Positions 24,679 through 34,900 of a DNA stretch of 64,000 bases are shown one piece after another. Positions within the stretch are counted from its first letter, which is position 1. Each line of letters opens with the position of its first letter. The DNA is from Microbacterium oryzae (GTDB lineage: Bacteria; Actinomycetota; Actinomycetes; Actinomycetales; Microbacteriaceae): positions 168,526-232,525 of the forward strand of contig NZ_JAUEPM010000005.1 in assembly GCF_030406385.1 (NCBI RefSeq). Reading direction: 5' to 3'. A program made the translations under genes and the position numbers. The notes beneath the pieces were generated by a model. That model was not told the origin of the DNA. It did not search any database and saw nothing but the letters and a program-made list of their open reading frames with translations.

Positions 24679-26118
24679 ATGGCGACGAGCCGGTCTGCGG
24701 CGTTCGCCGATTCTCTCGAACGCACCTCCCGCGCAGCCGGCGGCTACTTCCGGGATTTCACGACGTCGTCGCCCGCGCGGTTCGCGCTGCTCGTGTTCGT
24801 CGCGCTGACGCTCATCTTCACGGCACTGCTGGCCCTGCCGATCTCCGCGGCAGGAGACCGGACCACGTCGCTGGCCGACGCGCTCTTCACCGCCGTGTCG
24901 ACGATCTGCGTGACCGGGCTCGTCACGGTCGACATGGCAGAGCACTGGTCGCCGTTCGGCAAGGCCGTCCTCTTCGTCGGCGTCAACATCGGCGGGATGG
25001 GCGCCCTCACGCTGGCGTCGATGCTCGGCCTGGTCGTCTCCAAGCGGCTCGGCCTGCGCGCGAAGCTCCTCGCGGCGGGCGACACCAACCCCCTGCGCTC
25101 GCACGGCGGGCCGGTGAACGAGAGCCAGGCGGTCCGGCTCGGCGAGGTCGGCCAGCTGCTGCGGACCGTCGCCCTCTCCACGGTCGTCATCGAGGCCGCG
25201 GTCTCGGTCCTCCTCTACCCCTCCATCGTCGCCGCGGGGTACCCGTGGCACGACGCACTGGGGATCGCGCCGCTCTACGCGGCGATGTCGTTCACGAACA
25301 CCGGCTTCACCCTCAACGACGGCGGCCTCGCGCCCTTCGACCACGACTACGTGTTCCTCACCGTGCTCATGCTCAGCGTGTTCCTCGGCAGCATCGGCTT
25401 CCCCGTGATCTACGCGCTCTCGAAGAACCTGCTCCGGTGGCGAGGCTGGGGGCTGCACGTCAAGCTCACCCTCGTCACGACCGTCGTGCTCTTCTTCGCC
25501 GGGGCGGTCGCCTTCCTCGCGCTCGAGTACGGGAACCCGGGCACGTTCGGCTCGATGAACGCCGTCGACACCGTGTTCCAGTCGTTCTTCCTCTCCGCGA
25601 TGACGCGCTCCGGCGGCTTCGCGGTGGTCGACGTCGGCGACATGTACGACTCGAGCCTGCTGGTCGGGTCCATGCTCATGTTCGTCGGCGGCGGCTCGGC
25701 GTCGACCGCGGGCGGCATCAAGGTCACCACCCTCGCCGTGCTCGCCCTCGCGGTGTGGTCGGAGGCGAAGGGGCGCCCGAGCGTGGAAGTCTTCGGACGC
25801 CGGATCCCCAGCGACGTGCAGCGCGTCGCGGTGGCGGTCCTCGCCTGGGGGGCGACGGTGGTCGCACTGTCGACGATCATCATCGCCCAGATCACCCACG
25901 CACCCCTGGCGGAGGTGCTGTTCGATGTGATCTCCGGCTTCGCGACCGTGGGGCTCTCGACCGGGCTCACCGAGCACCTTCCCGACTCCGCCACCTATGT
26001 CCTCGCCGCCACGATCTTCATGGGCCGCGTTGGTACAGTGACCCTCGCCGCGGCCGTGGCGGCGACCTCCCGGTCGCAGCACTACGCGCTGCCTGTCGAA
26101 AGGCCCATCGTTGGTTGA
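24679..26118 (+). CDS. TrkH/KtrB-type potassium transporter membrane subunit
   Basis: The protein has 479 residues with four M1-P-M2 repeats. The four selectivity-filter loops are seen as STICVTGLVTVD, SFTNTGFTLND, MTRSGGFAVVD and GFATVGLSTGL, each with the conserved glycine. It moves K+ (possibly with Na+) into the cell and needs the TrkA/KtrA ring encoded next. The ATG at 24679 has a G-rich ribosome site at sensible distance; the ATG at 24673 is too close to it. Confidence 0.93.
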   Translation: MATSRSAAFADSLERTSRAAGGYFRDFTTSSPARFALLVFVALTLIFTALLALPISAAGDRTTSLADALFTAVSTICVTGLVTVDMAEHWSPFGKAVLFVGVNIGGMGALTLASMLGLVVSKRLGLRAKLLAAGDTNPLRSHGGPVNESQAVRLGEVGQLLRTVALSTVVIEAAVSVLLYPSIVAAGYPWHDALGIAPLYAAMSFTNTGFTLNDGGLAPFDHDYVFLTVLMLSVFLGSIGFPVIYALSKNLLRWRGWGLHVKLTLVTTVVLFFAGAVAFLALEYGNPGTFGSMNAVDTVFQSFFLSAMTRSGGFAVVDVGDMYDSSLLVGSMLMFVGGGSASTAGGIKVTTLAVLALAVWSEAKGRPSVEVFGRRIPSDVQRVAVAVLAWGATVVALSTIIIAQITHAPLAEVLFDVISGFATVGLSTGLTEHLPDSATYVLAATIFMGRVGTVTLAAAVAATSRSQHYALPVERPIVG

Positions 26119-26782
26119 GCAGATCCGCAGTGACGCTCCGGTTCTCGTCATCGGCCTCGGCCGGTTCGGCGCCGCCTGCGCCGGCGAGCTGGACAGACTC
26201 GACCGTGACGTGCTCGCGATCGACGCGAACCTCGAGCTCGTGCAGAAGTGGTCGGAGCGCGTCACCCACACCGTGCAGACCGACGCACGCAGCCTGGAGG
26301 CGCTGCAGCAGATCGGCGCGGCCGACTTCCAGGTGGCCGTCGTCGCGGTCGGCTCCTCGATCGAGGCATCGGTGCTCATCACCGCGAACCTCGTCGACCT
26401 GAAGGTGCCGCAGATCTGGGCGAAGGCCGTCTCGCAGTCGCACGGCAAGATCCTCGCCCGCGTGGGCGCGAACCACGTCATCTACCCCGAGCGCGAGGCC
26501 GGCGAGCGCGTCGCGCACCTCGTCAGCGGACGGATGCTCGACTTCATCCGCTTCGACGACGACTTCGTGCTCGCGAAGATGTACCCCCCGCGGTTCATCC
26601 GCGGCCGGGGCCTCAACGAGTCGGGCGTCCGCTCGAAGTACGGCGTCACGGTCGTGGGCGTGAAGAGCCCCGGCAAGCCCTTCCGCTATGCGGAGGCCAA
26701 CACCGTCGTGACGAACCACGACCTCATCATCGTGTCGGGCACGAACCAGGACATCGAGAGGTTCGCCGGCCTCGACCGCTGA
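26111..26782 (+). CDS. TrkA/KtrA-type RCK regulatory subunit of potassium uptake
   Basis: The protein has 223 residues. RCK_N Rossmann domain: VLVIGLGRFGAACAGEL with the acidic residue at the end of strand 2 (AIDAN) for nucleotide binding. The RCK_C domain follows from about residue 140 (LAKMYPPRFIRGRGL). It gates the TrkH/KtrB channel in response to ATP/ADP or NAD(H). The start is a TTG overlapping the previous gene's stop by 8 bp, which points to translational coupling. Confidence 0.92.
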   Translation: MVEQIRSDAPVLVIGLGRFGAACAGELDRLDRDVLAIDANLELVQKWSERVTHTVQTDARSLEALQQIGAADFQVAVVAVGSSIEASVLITANLVDLKVPQIWAKAVSQSHGKILARVGANHVIYPEREAGERVAHLVSGRMLDFIRFDDDFVLAKMYPPRFIRGRGLNESGVRSKYGVTVVGVKSPGKPFRYAEANTVVTNHDLIIVSGTNQDIERFAGLDR

Positions 26783-26786
26783 GCGC

Positions 26787-27626
26787 CTATGCGCCCGCGG
26801 CGAGCTCCTTCGCGCGCGCGATCGCTGCGTCCGCGGCGCGCTGGAAGACGGTCGCGAGCTCGGCCTCCTGCAGCACGGCGACGGCGCGCTCGGTGGTGCC
26901 CTTCGGGCTCGTCACCCGCCGCCTCAGCTCGGCGGGCTCCTCGTCTGACGCGTCGAGAAGCGCCGCCGCGCCGATGAACGTGCCCTCGACCATCCGTCGC
27001 GCATCACCCTCGTCGAAGCCGAGCGCGGCCGCCGCACGGGTCAGCTCCTCGATGAGGAGGAACACGTACGCGGGGCCCGAGCCGGAGATCGCCGACAGCG
27101 CGTCGATCCGCTCCTCGGGCACCTCGATGACCGTGCCGACCGCGGCGAACAGCTCCCGCACGAGCGCCGCGTCCTCGTCGGTCGCCGCCGCGCCGCGTGC
27201 GAGCCCGGTCACGCCCTTGCCGACGAGCGACGGGGTGTTGGGCATCGAGCGCAGCACCGACACGCCGTCGCCGAGGATGCGCTGGAACGTCTCGAGCGTC
27301 ACGCCCGCGGCGAGGCTGACCACGACCGCGTCGTCACGCAGCACCGGCGCGACCTCCGCCAGGAGCGCGGGCACCATGGCTGGTTTCACGCCGACGAGCA
27401 CGATGCGCGCGGCGGCAGCGGCACGCATGTTCCCCTCCGGCTCGTCGGCGAGCGCGATGCTCGTGACGCCCGGCAGGTCGGCCAGCGCGGCGGCCTTCTC
27501 GGTGGTGCGGTTCGTGGCGAAGACACCGCCCTCGACCGCCGGGCCGTCGGCGACGAGGCCGCGCAGGATCGCACCGCCCATCGAGCCGGCACCGAGGAAC
27601 GCGACGGATGGCAGGGGTCGAGACAT
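26787..27626 (-). CDS. proC: Pyrroline-5-carboxylate reductase
   Basis: The protein has 279 residues. NADPH-binding start VAFLGAGSMGGAILRGL, the mid-protein MPNTPSLVGKG, and the signature SGSGPAYVFLLIEELT are diagnostic of ProC. It performs the last step of proline synthesis. TAGGAT lies 6 nt before the ATG (leaderless). Its location near the excisionase-like gene and the bS22 gene recalls mycobacteria, though here the potassium genes and an ArsR gene lie between. Confidence 0.96.
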   Translation of the reverse strand: MSRPLPSVAFLGAGSMGGAILRGLVADGPAVEGGVFATNRTTEKAAALADLPGVTSIALADEPEGNMRAAAAARIVLVGVKPAMVPALLAEVAPVLRDDAVVVSLAAGVTLETFQRILGDGVSVLRSMPNTPSLVGKGVTGLARGAAATDEDAALVRELFAAVGTVIEVPEERIDALSAISGSGPAYVFLLIEELTRAAAALGFDEGDARRMVEGTFIGAAALLDASDEEPAELRRRVTSPKGTTERAVAVLQEAELATVFQRAADAAIARAKELAAGA

Positions 27627-27707
27627 GCCCTCATCCTACGGATCGACGCGTGCGGCCATCCGCCTCGTCGCCCCGTGGAGCAGAGGCGCCCCGCATACAA
27701 TTCCTGC

Positions 27708-28673
27708 ATGAGCGCACACGGCGGCAGCAAGGCGATCCTGGCGGCATTCGCGGCGAACCTCGGCATCGCGATCGCGAAGTTCATCGGATGGCTCATCTCG
27801 GGTTCCGCGTCGATGCTCGCGGAGGGCATCCACTCGGTCGCCGACTCGGGCAACCAGCTGCTGCTGCTCCTCGGCGGGAGACGCGCCAAGCGCGCGGCCG
27901 ACCGCGAGCACCCCTTCGGCCACGGCCGGGAGCGCTACGTGTACGCGTTCGTCGTGGCGATCATCCTCTTCTCGGTCGGCGGCGTCTTCTCGATCTACGA
28001 GGGCGTCGAGAAGCTCACTCACCCGCACGAGCTCGAGCAGGCGTGGCTGCCGATCGTCATCCTGCTCGTGGCCATCTGCCTCGAGGGATTCTCGCTGCGC
28101 ACGGCGATGAAGGAGAGCAACGCGGTGCGCGACCGCGGCCAGTCGTGGGTGTCGTTCATCCGCCGCGCGAAGGCGCCCGAGCTGCCCGTGGTGCTCCTCG
28201 AGGACACCGCCGCGCTCCTCGGCCTCGTCTTCGCACTGCTCGGCGTCGGCCTCACCGTCATCACCGGAGACGCCGTCTTCGACGCGATCGGCACGCTGTG
28301 CATCGGCGTGCTGCTCATCCTCGTCGCGATCGTGCTGGGCATCGAGACGAAGAGCCTGCTGGTGGGCGAGGGCGCGACAGAGGCGGACTTCGACCGCATC
28401 GTCAGAGCCATCGAGTCGGGCCCAGAGGTCGAGAAGCTCATCCACGTGAAGACGCTCTACCTCGGCCCCGAGGAGCTGCTCGTGGCGGGCAAGATCGGGC
28501 TGCCCAAGGACGTGACCGTCGCGGCGGCCGCGCACGACATCGATGCCGTCGAGGCCCGCATCCGCGAGGCGGTGCCCGCGGCGAAGGTCATCTACCTCGA
28601 GCCCGACGTCTACCGCCCGCCGCACGAGCAGGGCCCGCCGACGGAGACCTTCATCTTCAAGTCGTCGAACTGA
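27708..28673 (+). CDS. Cation diffusion facilitator (CDF) family transporter
   Basis: The protein has 321 residues with six membrane helices followed by a cytoplasmic domain. The metal-site helix reads EGIHSVADSGNQ. The second site helix reads LLEDTAALLGL, so the usual His-x3-Asp pair is altered, as in a CDF subgroup. It probably exports divalent metal (Zn, Mn, Fe or Co) against protons; the metal is unknown. TACAAT lies 6 nt before the ATG, a near-consensus leaderless promoter. It is divergent from proC. Confidence 0.9.
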   Translation: MSAHGGSKAILAAFAANLGIAIAKFIGWLISGSASMLAEGIHSVADSGNQLLLLLGGRRAKRAADREHPFGHGRERYVYAFVVAIILFSVGGVFSIYEGVEKLTHPHELEQAWLPIVILLVAICLEGFSLRTAMKESNAVRDRGQSWVSFIRRAKAPELPVVLLEDTAALLGLVFALLGVGLTVITGDAVFDAIGTLCIGVLLILVAIVLGIETKSLLVGEGATEADFDRIVRAIESGPEVEKLIHVKTLYLGPEELLVAGKIGLPKDVTVAAAAHDIDAVEARIREAVPAAKVIYLEPDVYRPPHEQGPPTETFIFKSSN

Positions 28674-28702
28674 CCCGCGACGCCCGCTGGCAGACTGAGC
28701 CC

Positions 28703-29626
28703 ATGGAGTTCTGCGTCTTCACCGAGCCCCAGATGGGGGCCAGCTACGACACCCAGCTCGCGTTCGCGCAGGCGGCCGAGCGTGCGGGTTTCGACGGCTT
28801 CTTCCGCTCGGACCACTACCTCACGATGGGCGAGGACGGGATGCCCGGGCCGACCGACGCCTGGACCACTCTGGCCGGGCTGGCCCGCGAGACGACGCGG
28901 CTGCGACTGGGGACCCTCGTCTCATCGGTGACCTACCGCTGGCCGGGGATACTCGCGATCCAGGTCGCCCAGGTCGACCAGATGTCGGATGGCCGCGCCG
29001 AGCTGGGACTGGGAACCGGCTGGTTCGAGGCGGAGCACCTCGCCTACGGCATCCCCTTCCCCCAGAAGCGCTTCGGGCTGCTGGCCGAGCAGCTCGAAAT
29101 CGTGAACGGCCTCTGGGCGACGCCGGTCGGCGAGCGCTACACGTTCGAGGGCGAGCACTACCGACTCGTCGACTCCCCCGCACTGCCGAAGCCCGCGCAG
29201 GAGCGCGTGCCCGTGATCGTCGGCGGCGCCGGCCTCAGCCGCACGCCCGAGCTCGCGGCGCGGCACGCGACCGAGTTCAACATCGCGTTCCAGCCGGAGG
29301 ATGTCATCGCCGACCGCTTCTCGCGGGTGCGTGCGGCGTGCGAGCGAGTCGGCCGCGACCCTCGGAGTCTGAAGCTCAGCGTGGCGCTCACGACCCTCGC
29401 CGGCGGCAGCGATGCCGACCTCGAGCGTCGCGCGGTCAACACGGGCACGGATCTTTCGGCCTTCCGCGCCGGGCACAGCTTCGCCGGCTCGGCCGATGAG
29501 ATCGTCGAGAAGGCGTCGCGGCTCAAGGAACTCGGCGCCGGCCGCCTCTACTTCCAGCTCATGGACATGAGCGACCTCGACCACGTCGCCTACCTGGGCG
29601 AGGAAGTGCTCCCCCGCCTCCGCTGA
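28703..29626 (+). CDS. LLM-class F420-dependent oxidoreductase
   Basis: The protein has 307 residues with a luciferase-like TIM barrel. Visible marks are FAQAAERAGFDGFFRSDHYL, RLRLGTLVSSVTYRWPGILA and GLGTGWFEAEHLAYG. The pattern fits actinobacterial F420-dependent enzymes rather than FMN luciferases, but cofactor choice is inferred. Substrate unknown. CAGACT lies 6 nt before the ATG, suggesting a leaderless start. It may be co-transcribed with the DUF4287 gene that follows by 23 bp. Confidence 0.9.
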   Translation: MEFCVFTEPQMGASYDTQLAFAQAAERAGFDGFFRSDHYLTMGEDGMPGPTDAWTTLAGLARETTRLRLGTLVSSVTYRWPGILAIQVAQVDQMSDGRAELGLGTGWFEAEHLAYGIPFPQKRFGLLAEQLEIVNGLWATPVGERYTFEGEHYRLVDSPALPKPAQERVPVIVGGAGLSRTPELAARHATEFNIAFQPEDVIADRFSRVRAACERVGRDPRSLKLSVALTTLAGGSDADLERRAVNTGTDLSAFRAGHSFAGSADEIVEKASRLKELGAGRLYFQLMDMSDLDHVAYLGEEVLPRLR

Positions 29627-29649
29627 ACCGCCATCCGAGAGGAACGACG

Positions 29650-29940
29650 ATGTCCTTCCAGAGCTACCTCGACAACATCGAGACGAAGACCGGGCTCACG
29701 CCGCGTCAGTTCATCGGCCTCGCCGCCGAGCGCGGATTCGGCCCCGGCACGAAGGCCGGCCCCATCCTCGAATGGCTGAAGGAGGACTACGGCCTCGCTC
29801 GCGGGCACGGCATGGCGCTCGTGCACGTCATCACCAAGGGGCCGCAGATCGGCGACGGGCACGTCGGAAGCACCGGCAGCCATGCCGACGCGTCGGACAC
29901 GCTCTGGCTCGAGGGACGCGCGAGCAATCCGAATCGCTGA
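29650..29940 (+). CDS. DUF4287 domain protein
   Basis: The protein has 96 residues, with MSFQSYLDNIETKTGLTPRQ at the start and GLARGHGMALVHVI in the middle, as in DUF4287 proteins. The fold and role are unknown; related domains occur beside or fused to DUF5655-type modules. GAGAGGAACGACG ahead of the ATG gives a clear ribosome site. It follows the LLM oxidoreductase on the same strand. Confidence 0.82.
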   Translation: MSFQSYLDNIETKTGLTPRQFIGLAAERGFGPGTKAGPILEWLKEDYGLARGHGMALVHVITKGPQIGDGHVGSTGSHADASDTLWLEGRASNPNR

Positions 29941-29996
29941 CCGGCGCGTGCGGTGACCGACGCCTCCGCTGACCGCCTCGAGCGCCGGCCAGCAGC

Positions 29997-30458
29997 TCAG
30001 CGACGCGCGGTGAAGAACGCGCGCAGGCGCTGCACGGCCTCGTCCTCTCGCACGCCGCCCACCACCTCCGCGCGATAGGGCAGCCGGCGGTCGCGCACGA
30101 CGTCGTACATGGAGCCGGCCGCGCCGGCCTTCTCATCCCAGGCGCCGAAGACGAGGCGCGCGAGGCGTGACTGCAGCACCGCGCCCGCGCACATGAGGCA
30201 CGGCTCGAGAGTCACGACCAGCGTGCAGCCCTCGAGGTTCCACGAGCCGACCGCCGTCGCCGCCGCGCGCATCGCCACGATCTCGGCGTGGGCGGCGGGG
30301 TCGTGCGTCTCCTCCCGGAGGTTCCGCCCCTCCCCCAGGACGCGGCCATCCGCCCCCAGCACCACGGCGCCGACGGGGATGTCCCCGTGAGCTGCGGCCT
30401 CATCGGCCAGCGCGAGCGCGCGGTCCATCGCGGCACGGTCGGCGGCGGAGACGTTCAC
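29997..30458 (-). CDS. tadA: tRNA adenosine-34 deaminase
   Basis: The protein has 153 residues. The zinc-dependent deaminase motifs are HAEIVAMRAA (catalytic His and Glu) and LEPCLMCAGAVL (two cysteine ligands). It converts A34 to inosine in tRNA-Arg(ACG), allowing CGN decoding. TAGGCT lies 6 nt before the GTG start (leaderless). It is divergent from upp, 64 bp away. A free-standing nucleoside or guanine deaminase is a less likely reading. Confidence 0.92.
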   Translation of the reverse strand: MNVSAADRAAMDRALALADEAAAHGDIPVGAVVLGADGRVLGEGRNLREETHDPAAHAEIVAMRAAATAVGSWNLEGCTLVVTLEPCLMCAGAVLQSRLARLVFGAWDEKAGAAGSMYDVVRDRRLPYRAEVVGGVREDEAVQRLRAFFTARR

Positions 30459-30522
30459 GCTCCGAGCCTAGATCGCGACGCGCTCACTGCTTCCCCGCAC
30501 TCCACCCCGGTAGCCTTGCGTT

Positions 30523-31155
30523 ATGCGCCTGCACGTCGCCGACCATCCGCTCATCACGCACAAGCTCACGGTGCTCCGCGACAAGGCCACGCCGTCGCCG
30601 GTCTTCCGCCAGCTCACCGAGGAGCTCATGACGCTCCTCGCGTACGAGGCCACGCGCGACGTCCGCGTCGAGCCGGTGACGATCGACACCCCCGTCGTCC
30701 AGACGCAGGGCGTGCGGATCGCCGATCCGAAGCCGCTCGTCGTCCCCATCCTGCGCGCGGGCCTGGGCATGCTCGAGGGGATGACCAAGCTCGTCCCGAC
30801 TGCGGAGGTCGGGTTCCTCGGCATCGTCCGCAACGAGGAGACCCTGCTCCCCGCCACGTACGCCGAGCGCCTGCCCGACGACCTCAGCGGCCGGCAGTGC
30901 TTCGTGCTCGACCCGATGCTCGCGACGGGCGGCTCACTCGCCGCCGCGATCGAGTACCTCTTCGAGCGCGGTGCGACCGATGTGACCGCGGTCTGCCTGC
31001 TCGGCACGCCCCAGGGCATCAAGGCGATCGAGGCGCTCGGCGACGACCGCGACGTGACGCTCGTGCTCGGTGCGCTCGACGAGGGCCTCAACGAGAACGG
31101 GTACATCATCCCCGGGCTCGGTGACGCCGGCGACCGCCTCTACGGCACCGTCTGA
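30523..31155 (+). CDS. upp: Uracil phosphoribosyltransferase
   Basis: The protein has 210 residues. It opens [18 protein letters not shown] and has the PRPP-binding signature [16 protein letters not shown] and the uracil-binding C-terminal motif [17 protein letters not shown]. It salvages uracil to UMP. TAGCCT lies 6 nt before the ATG. The tadA-upp divergent arrangement is frequent in actinobacteria. Confidence 0.97.
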   Translation: MRLHVADHPLITHKLTVLRDKATPSPVFRQLTEELMTLLAYEATRDVRVEPVTIDTPVVQTQGVRIADPKPLVVPILRAGLGMLEGMTKLVPTAEVGFLGIVRNEETLLPATYAERLPDDLSGRQCFVLDPMLATGGSLAAAIEYLFERGATDVTAVCLLGTPQGIKAIEALGDDRDVTLVLGALDEGLNENGYIIPGLGDAGDRLYGTV

Positions 31156-31162
31156 CCCGCTC

Positions 31163-31939
31163 TCAGCTCAGCTCGAGACGCCAGGCCCGCTCCTCGCCGT
31201 AGGAGCGGAAACCGGCGCGCGCGAGGATCGGCGCGGAGGTGGCCACTCGCCCCTTGACGAGGGCGGTGGTCGCCCCGAGCTCGCGCGCGAGACGGAGCCG
31301 CTCGGCGAGCACCGCGCGGTACGCGCCTCGACCGCGCGCGCTCTCCACCGTCGCGGCGCCCCACAGGCGCACGAACTCGTCGACGACGGTGGCACCGCCC
31401 GTGCTCACGGGGCGGCCGTCGATGCGGGCGAGGACACGGAACCCTCGCCCGGCATCCCACTCCGCGACGACCTCCCGCAGCTCCTCGTCGAGCGCGTCCC
31501 CGTCGAGTGGCGCCTGCTTCCAGACCGGCACGTTGACCGCGTCCATGTCCTGCACCTGCGCGCGCGTGCGGACGACCTCCACCGTCATGCCCGCGGACGG
31601 CGCAGACGGCCATGGCTCGTCGAGGGGCAGCGCGAACACGGTGACGGTGTCGTCGTGCACGGCGCCGCGTCGTCGCAGCTCCGCCTCGAGCCCGGCGGGT
31701 CGGTCGGACTCGCCGATCCAGAACGTGACGCGCGACTCTCCCCACGCCCTCGTCTGAGCGACGACCGCGTCGATGGCGGCTTCGGGAGGTCCGGGATGGG
31801 CGAACGCCGAGACGCGGACGCCGCCACCGAACCGGGCGGGGTAGCGGACCATGACGCTGCCGTCGACGGCGTGCTCGGAGCCCCGCGGCAGCCACGTCCA
31901 CTGGGCCGCGGCGCGGCGGATGTCGTCGGCGCTCGTCAT
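31163..31939 (-). CDS. GNAT-family N-acetyltransferase
   Basis: The protein has 258 residues. The C-terminal ~130 residues carry the GNAT acetyl-CoA motif (LWGAATVESARGRGAYRAVL). The N-terminal half is weaker and could be a decayed first GNAT domain. The acceptor is unknown. The ATG overlaps the stop of the large nuclease-helicase gene (ATGA), so it is translated with it. A job on the same substrate is not implied by this alone. Confidence 0.82.
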   Translation of the reverse strand: MTSADDIRRAAAQWTWLPRGSEHAVDGSVMVRYPARFGGGVRVSAFAHPGPPEAAIDAVVAQTRAWGESRVTFWIGESDRPAGLEAELRRRGAVHDDTVTVFALPLDEPWPSAPSAGMTVEVVRTRAQVQDMDAVNVPVWKQAPLDGDALDEELREVVAEWDAGRGFRVLARIDGRPVSTGGATVVDEFVRLWGAATVESARGRGAYRAVLAERLRLARELGATTALVKGRVATSAPILARAGFRSYGEERAWRLELS

Positions 31940-34900
31940 CGCGCGTCTCCTCTCGAGACCAGCCGCGCGAAGGCGCTCATGCGCGCTACGCCGGCGGGCG
32001 TGTAGGGCAGGTCGTCGAGCAGCGCGGGCGAGTGGATGAGGAATGCCGCCACCATGGCGCGCGAGATCGCGACGTTGAGGCGGTTCTCCAGCAGGAGGAA
32101 CTCGGTCCCGCGAGGGGCGTCCTTCCCGGAGGACGCCGCGAGCGTGACGATGGAGATCGCCGCCTCCTGTCCCTGGAACCGGTCGACGGTCCCCACCCGC
32201 ACGCGCGACCACCCGGCCGCGCGCAGCGTCTGCTCGACGAGCTGCTGCTGCGCGTTGTAGGGCGCGACGACGATGATGTCGTCCTCCGTGAGCGGGCGCG
32301 GCGGGCAGACGTCGGCGTTGCCGTCGTCGTCGATCTCGATGCTCGTGAACGCGCAGCCCACCGCGCCGCTCACGATCCGGACGACCTCGTCTGCCTCGGC
32401 CTGCGACTCGGTCGCGTCGCCGCGATGCCGGATGGGCACGGGATGCAGTCCGGGAGCGATCCCCTCGATCGTGCGCTGCTCCGCACCCTCGCGCGACGCG
32501 AGCCGGCCCGCGTACGACAGATGGGAGACGGCTTCGGCGACCGCGGGATGCATGCGCCACGATCGCGCCAGGAAGTAGCCGTGCGTCTCGGGCAGCACCT
32601 GGCGGCCATCCATCACCCAGCCGAGCGCCGAGGTGTCCACCGGCGCGGGATGGACGCCCTGACTGACCTGCGGCAGCTGCTGCGGGTCGCCGAGCAGCAG
32701 CAGATTGCGCGCGGCCGTCGAGACGGCGATCGTCGAGGCGAGTGAGAACTGTCCGGCCTCGTCGATGACGAGCAGGTCCAGCGATCCCCGCGGGATCCGT
32801 CCGGTGTGGGTGAAGTCCCACGCCGTGCCGCCCACGACGAACCCGCCGCGCTGCTCGGATGTGAACCGGGCGACGCCGTTCTTCGCGATCGCGGTGAAGG
32901 ACGCCTCGCGCGGCTCTGCGCCGGTCTTCGGCGCCTTCGCCACGCGCGCGCCGTCGACGCCGGCCGCGACCACGCGATCGAGCATGTTCTCCACGACGGC
33001 GTGCGACTGCGCGACGACGCCCACGCGGTAGCCGTGCTCGTTGACGAGGCGCGCGATGACGTGCGACCCCACGTACGTCTTCCCGGTGCCGGGCGGACCC
33101 TGCACCGCGACGTACGACCGCTCGAGGTTCTGCACCGACCGGACGATGGCCGTCACATCGTCACCCTGCGCGGGGACGACACCGCTACCGCGCGGCGGAC
33201 GCCGCCGCAGGATGTCGGTGGCCGGGTCCTCGGGGAATCCGCCCGACTCCCCTGCGCGCACCACCGTCTCGGCCCAGACGTCGATGGCACCCTGCTGGTT
33301 CCCGGCGCGGGGCGGCGGGGCGGGGGTGAGGGCGACCGGCAGCTCCTGCCAGGTCTCGCCGTCGGCCGCGCGCTCCTCGATCACGGCGCCGTCGTCGAGC
33401 ACCTCGATCACGCGCGCCTGGCGCGGCACGTGCATCCACCGCGGCGACGCCTGGTTCGCGAACGGCGCCGGCCGCGCGTAGAGGAGGAACGGCTCGCCGC
33501 CCTCGCTGAGGCGCGTTCCCGGAGCCAGCTCGCCGTGGAGCTCGACGACCCGCCGCAGCGAGCGCGCCCCCTCCGGTCGGTCCCAGTCGTCCACGACGCG
33601 GCAGCGCGCGACGTCGATGGCGAGCACGTCGCGGGTGTCGATCCACAGCCCGACCGGCTCACGGAGCCGCTGGAAGTGCCCGTGCCAGAAGCTCTTCGCC
33701 TCGCGCGGGTAGTAGTCGATGGCGGCCGAGGCCAGGCGCAGCGCCTCCTCGTCGGCGCTCGGCGCCGAGAGCGGGTCCGCAGCCGCGCGCGCATCGCGCC
33801 GTGCGCCCGCCTGCGCATCGAGCGCCAGCGCGAGCGGAGACGGTGCGTACGCGAACTCGTCTGGCACCTCCGGTGGCGCCGGCGTCACCCCCGTCTGCCG
33901 TGCACGCTCGACGAGCCAGTCGCGCAGCCGCCGTGTCGAGACGCAGTCGTAGCGGTTGTAGTCCGCGAGGTCATCGAGGATCTCCTGCGCGGCGTCGGCG
34001 CGCCCTTCCGCCTGCAGCGCGCGCGCCTCGACGTACCGGACGATCGAGTCGTCGCCCTTCTGCACGTCCTGCGTCCGCACCTCGGCGCCCATGTAGAGCG
34101 GCTCGAGCTTCTTGATCGAGTACGACCGCGACCCGACCCGCAGCGCCCGGCGCACGATGGGGTACAGATCGACGAAGAGCTCGTCGCGGAGCATTCGATC
34201 GACGTCGGCTTCGCGCACGCCGTGGCGGGCGGCCATGGCGGCCAGATGCGTCGGCTCGTACGGCGCGTAGTGGTAGATGTGCATGTCGGGGTGCGCCGCC
34301 CGACGGGCCGCCACGAAGTCGCAGAAGCGCTCGAGCGCGACCTTCTCCTCCGCCAGCGTGTGCGCCCAGAGCGCGGAGTACTGCTCGCGCATGTCGACCC
34401 ATCCGAACAGGTAGTCGATGCCCCAGGCTGCGGCCGAGCCGACGCGCTCGCTGTACAGCGGGTCGCCCTCGAAGTCGAAGAACACGTCGCCCAAGCTCGG
34501 GCGCGGCATCGCGCCGAGTGCCATCGGCTGCACGACCTCGTAGGCGGGAATCGGATGCTCGCCCACGGGCTCGTCTCCCGGGACGCCCGCCGGGCTCGCC
34601 AGCTGCAGGCGCGCCTGCGTGCGCAGCGACGCGAACACGTCGGAGTTCATCTTCGCAGGACCGGTCTCCGCCGCCGCGAGATCGTCGATGGTCTCGATGC
34701 CCGCGTCGCGCAGCCGCGCACGCTGCGACGGGCGCATGCCCGCGACCAGCAGCAGATCGCGGTGCGCGACGACCTCGAGCTCGCACGTGGCGCACCGCCC
34801 GCACGCGGTGATCTGCAGCTCGCCGCGCTCGTCGCCCCAGCGGACGGCCTCGCCTGCGGCGCCGAGGTCGAGCCGGCGGTCGGCGATGAGAGCCCGCAGG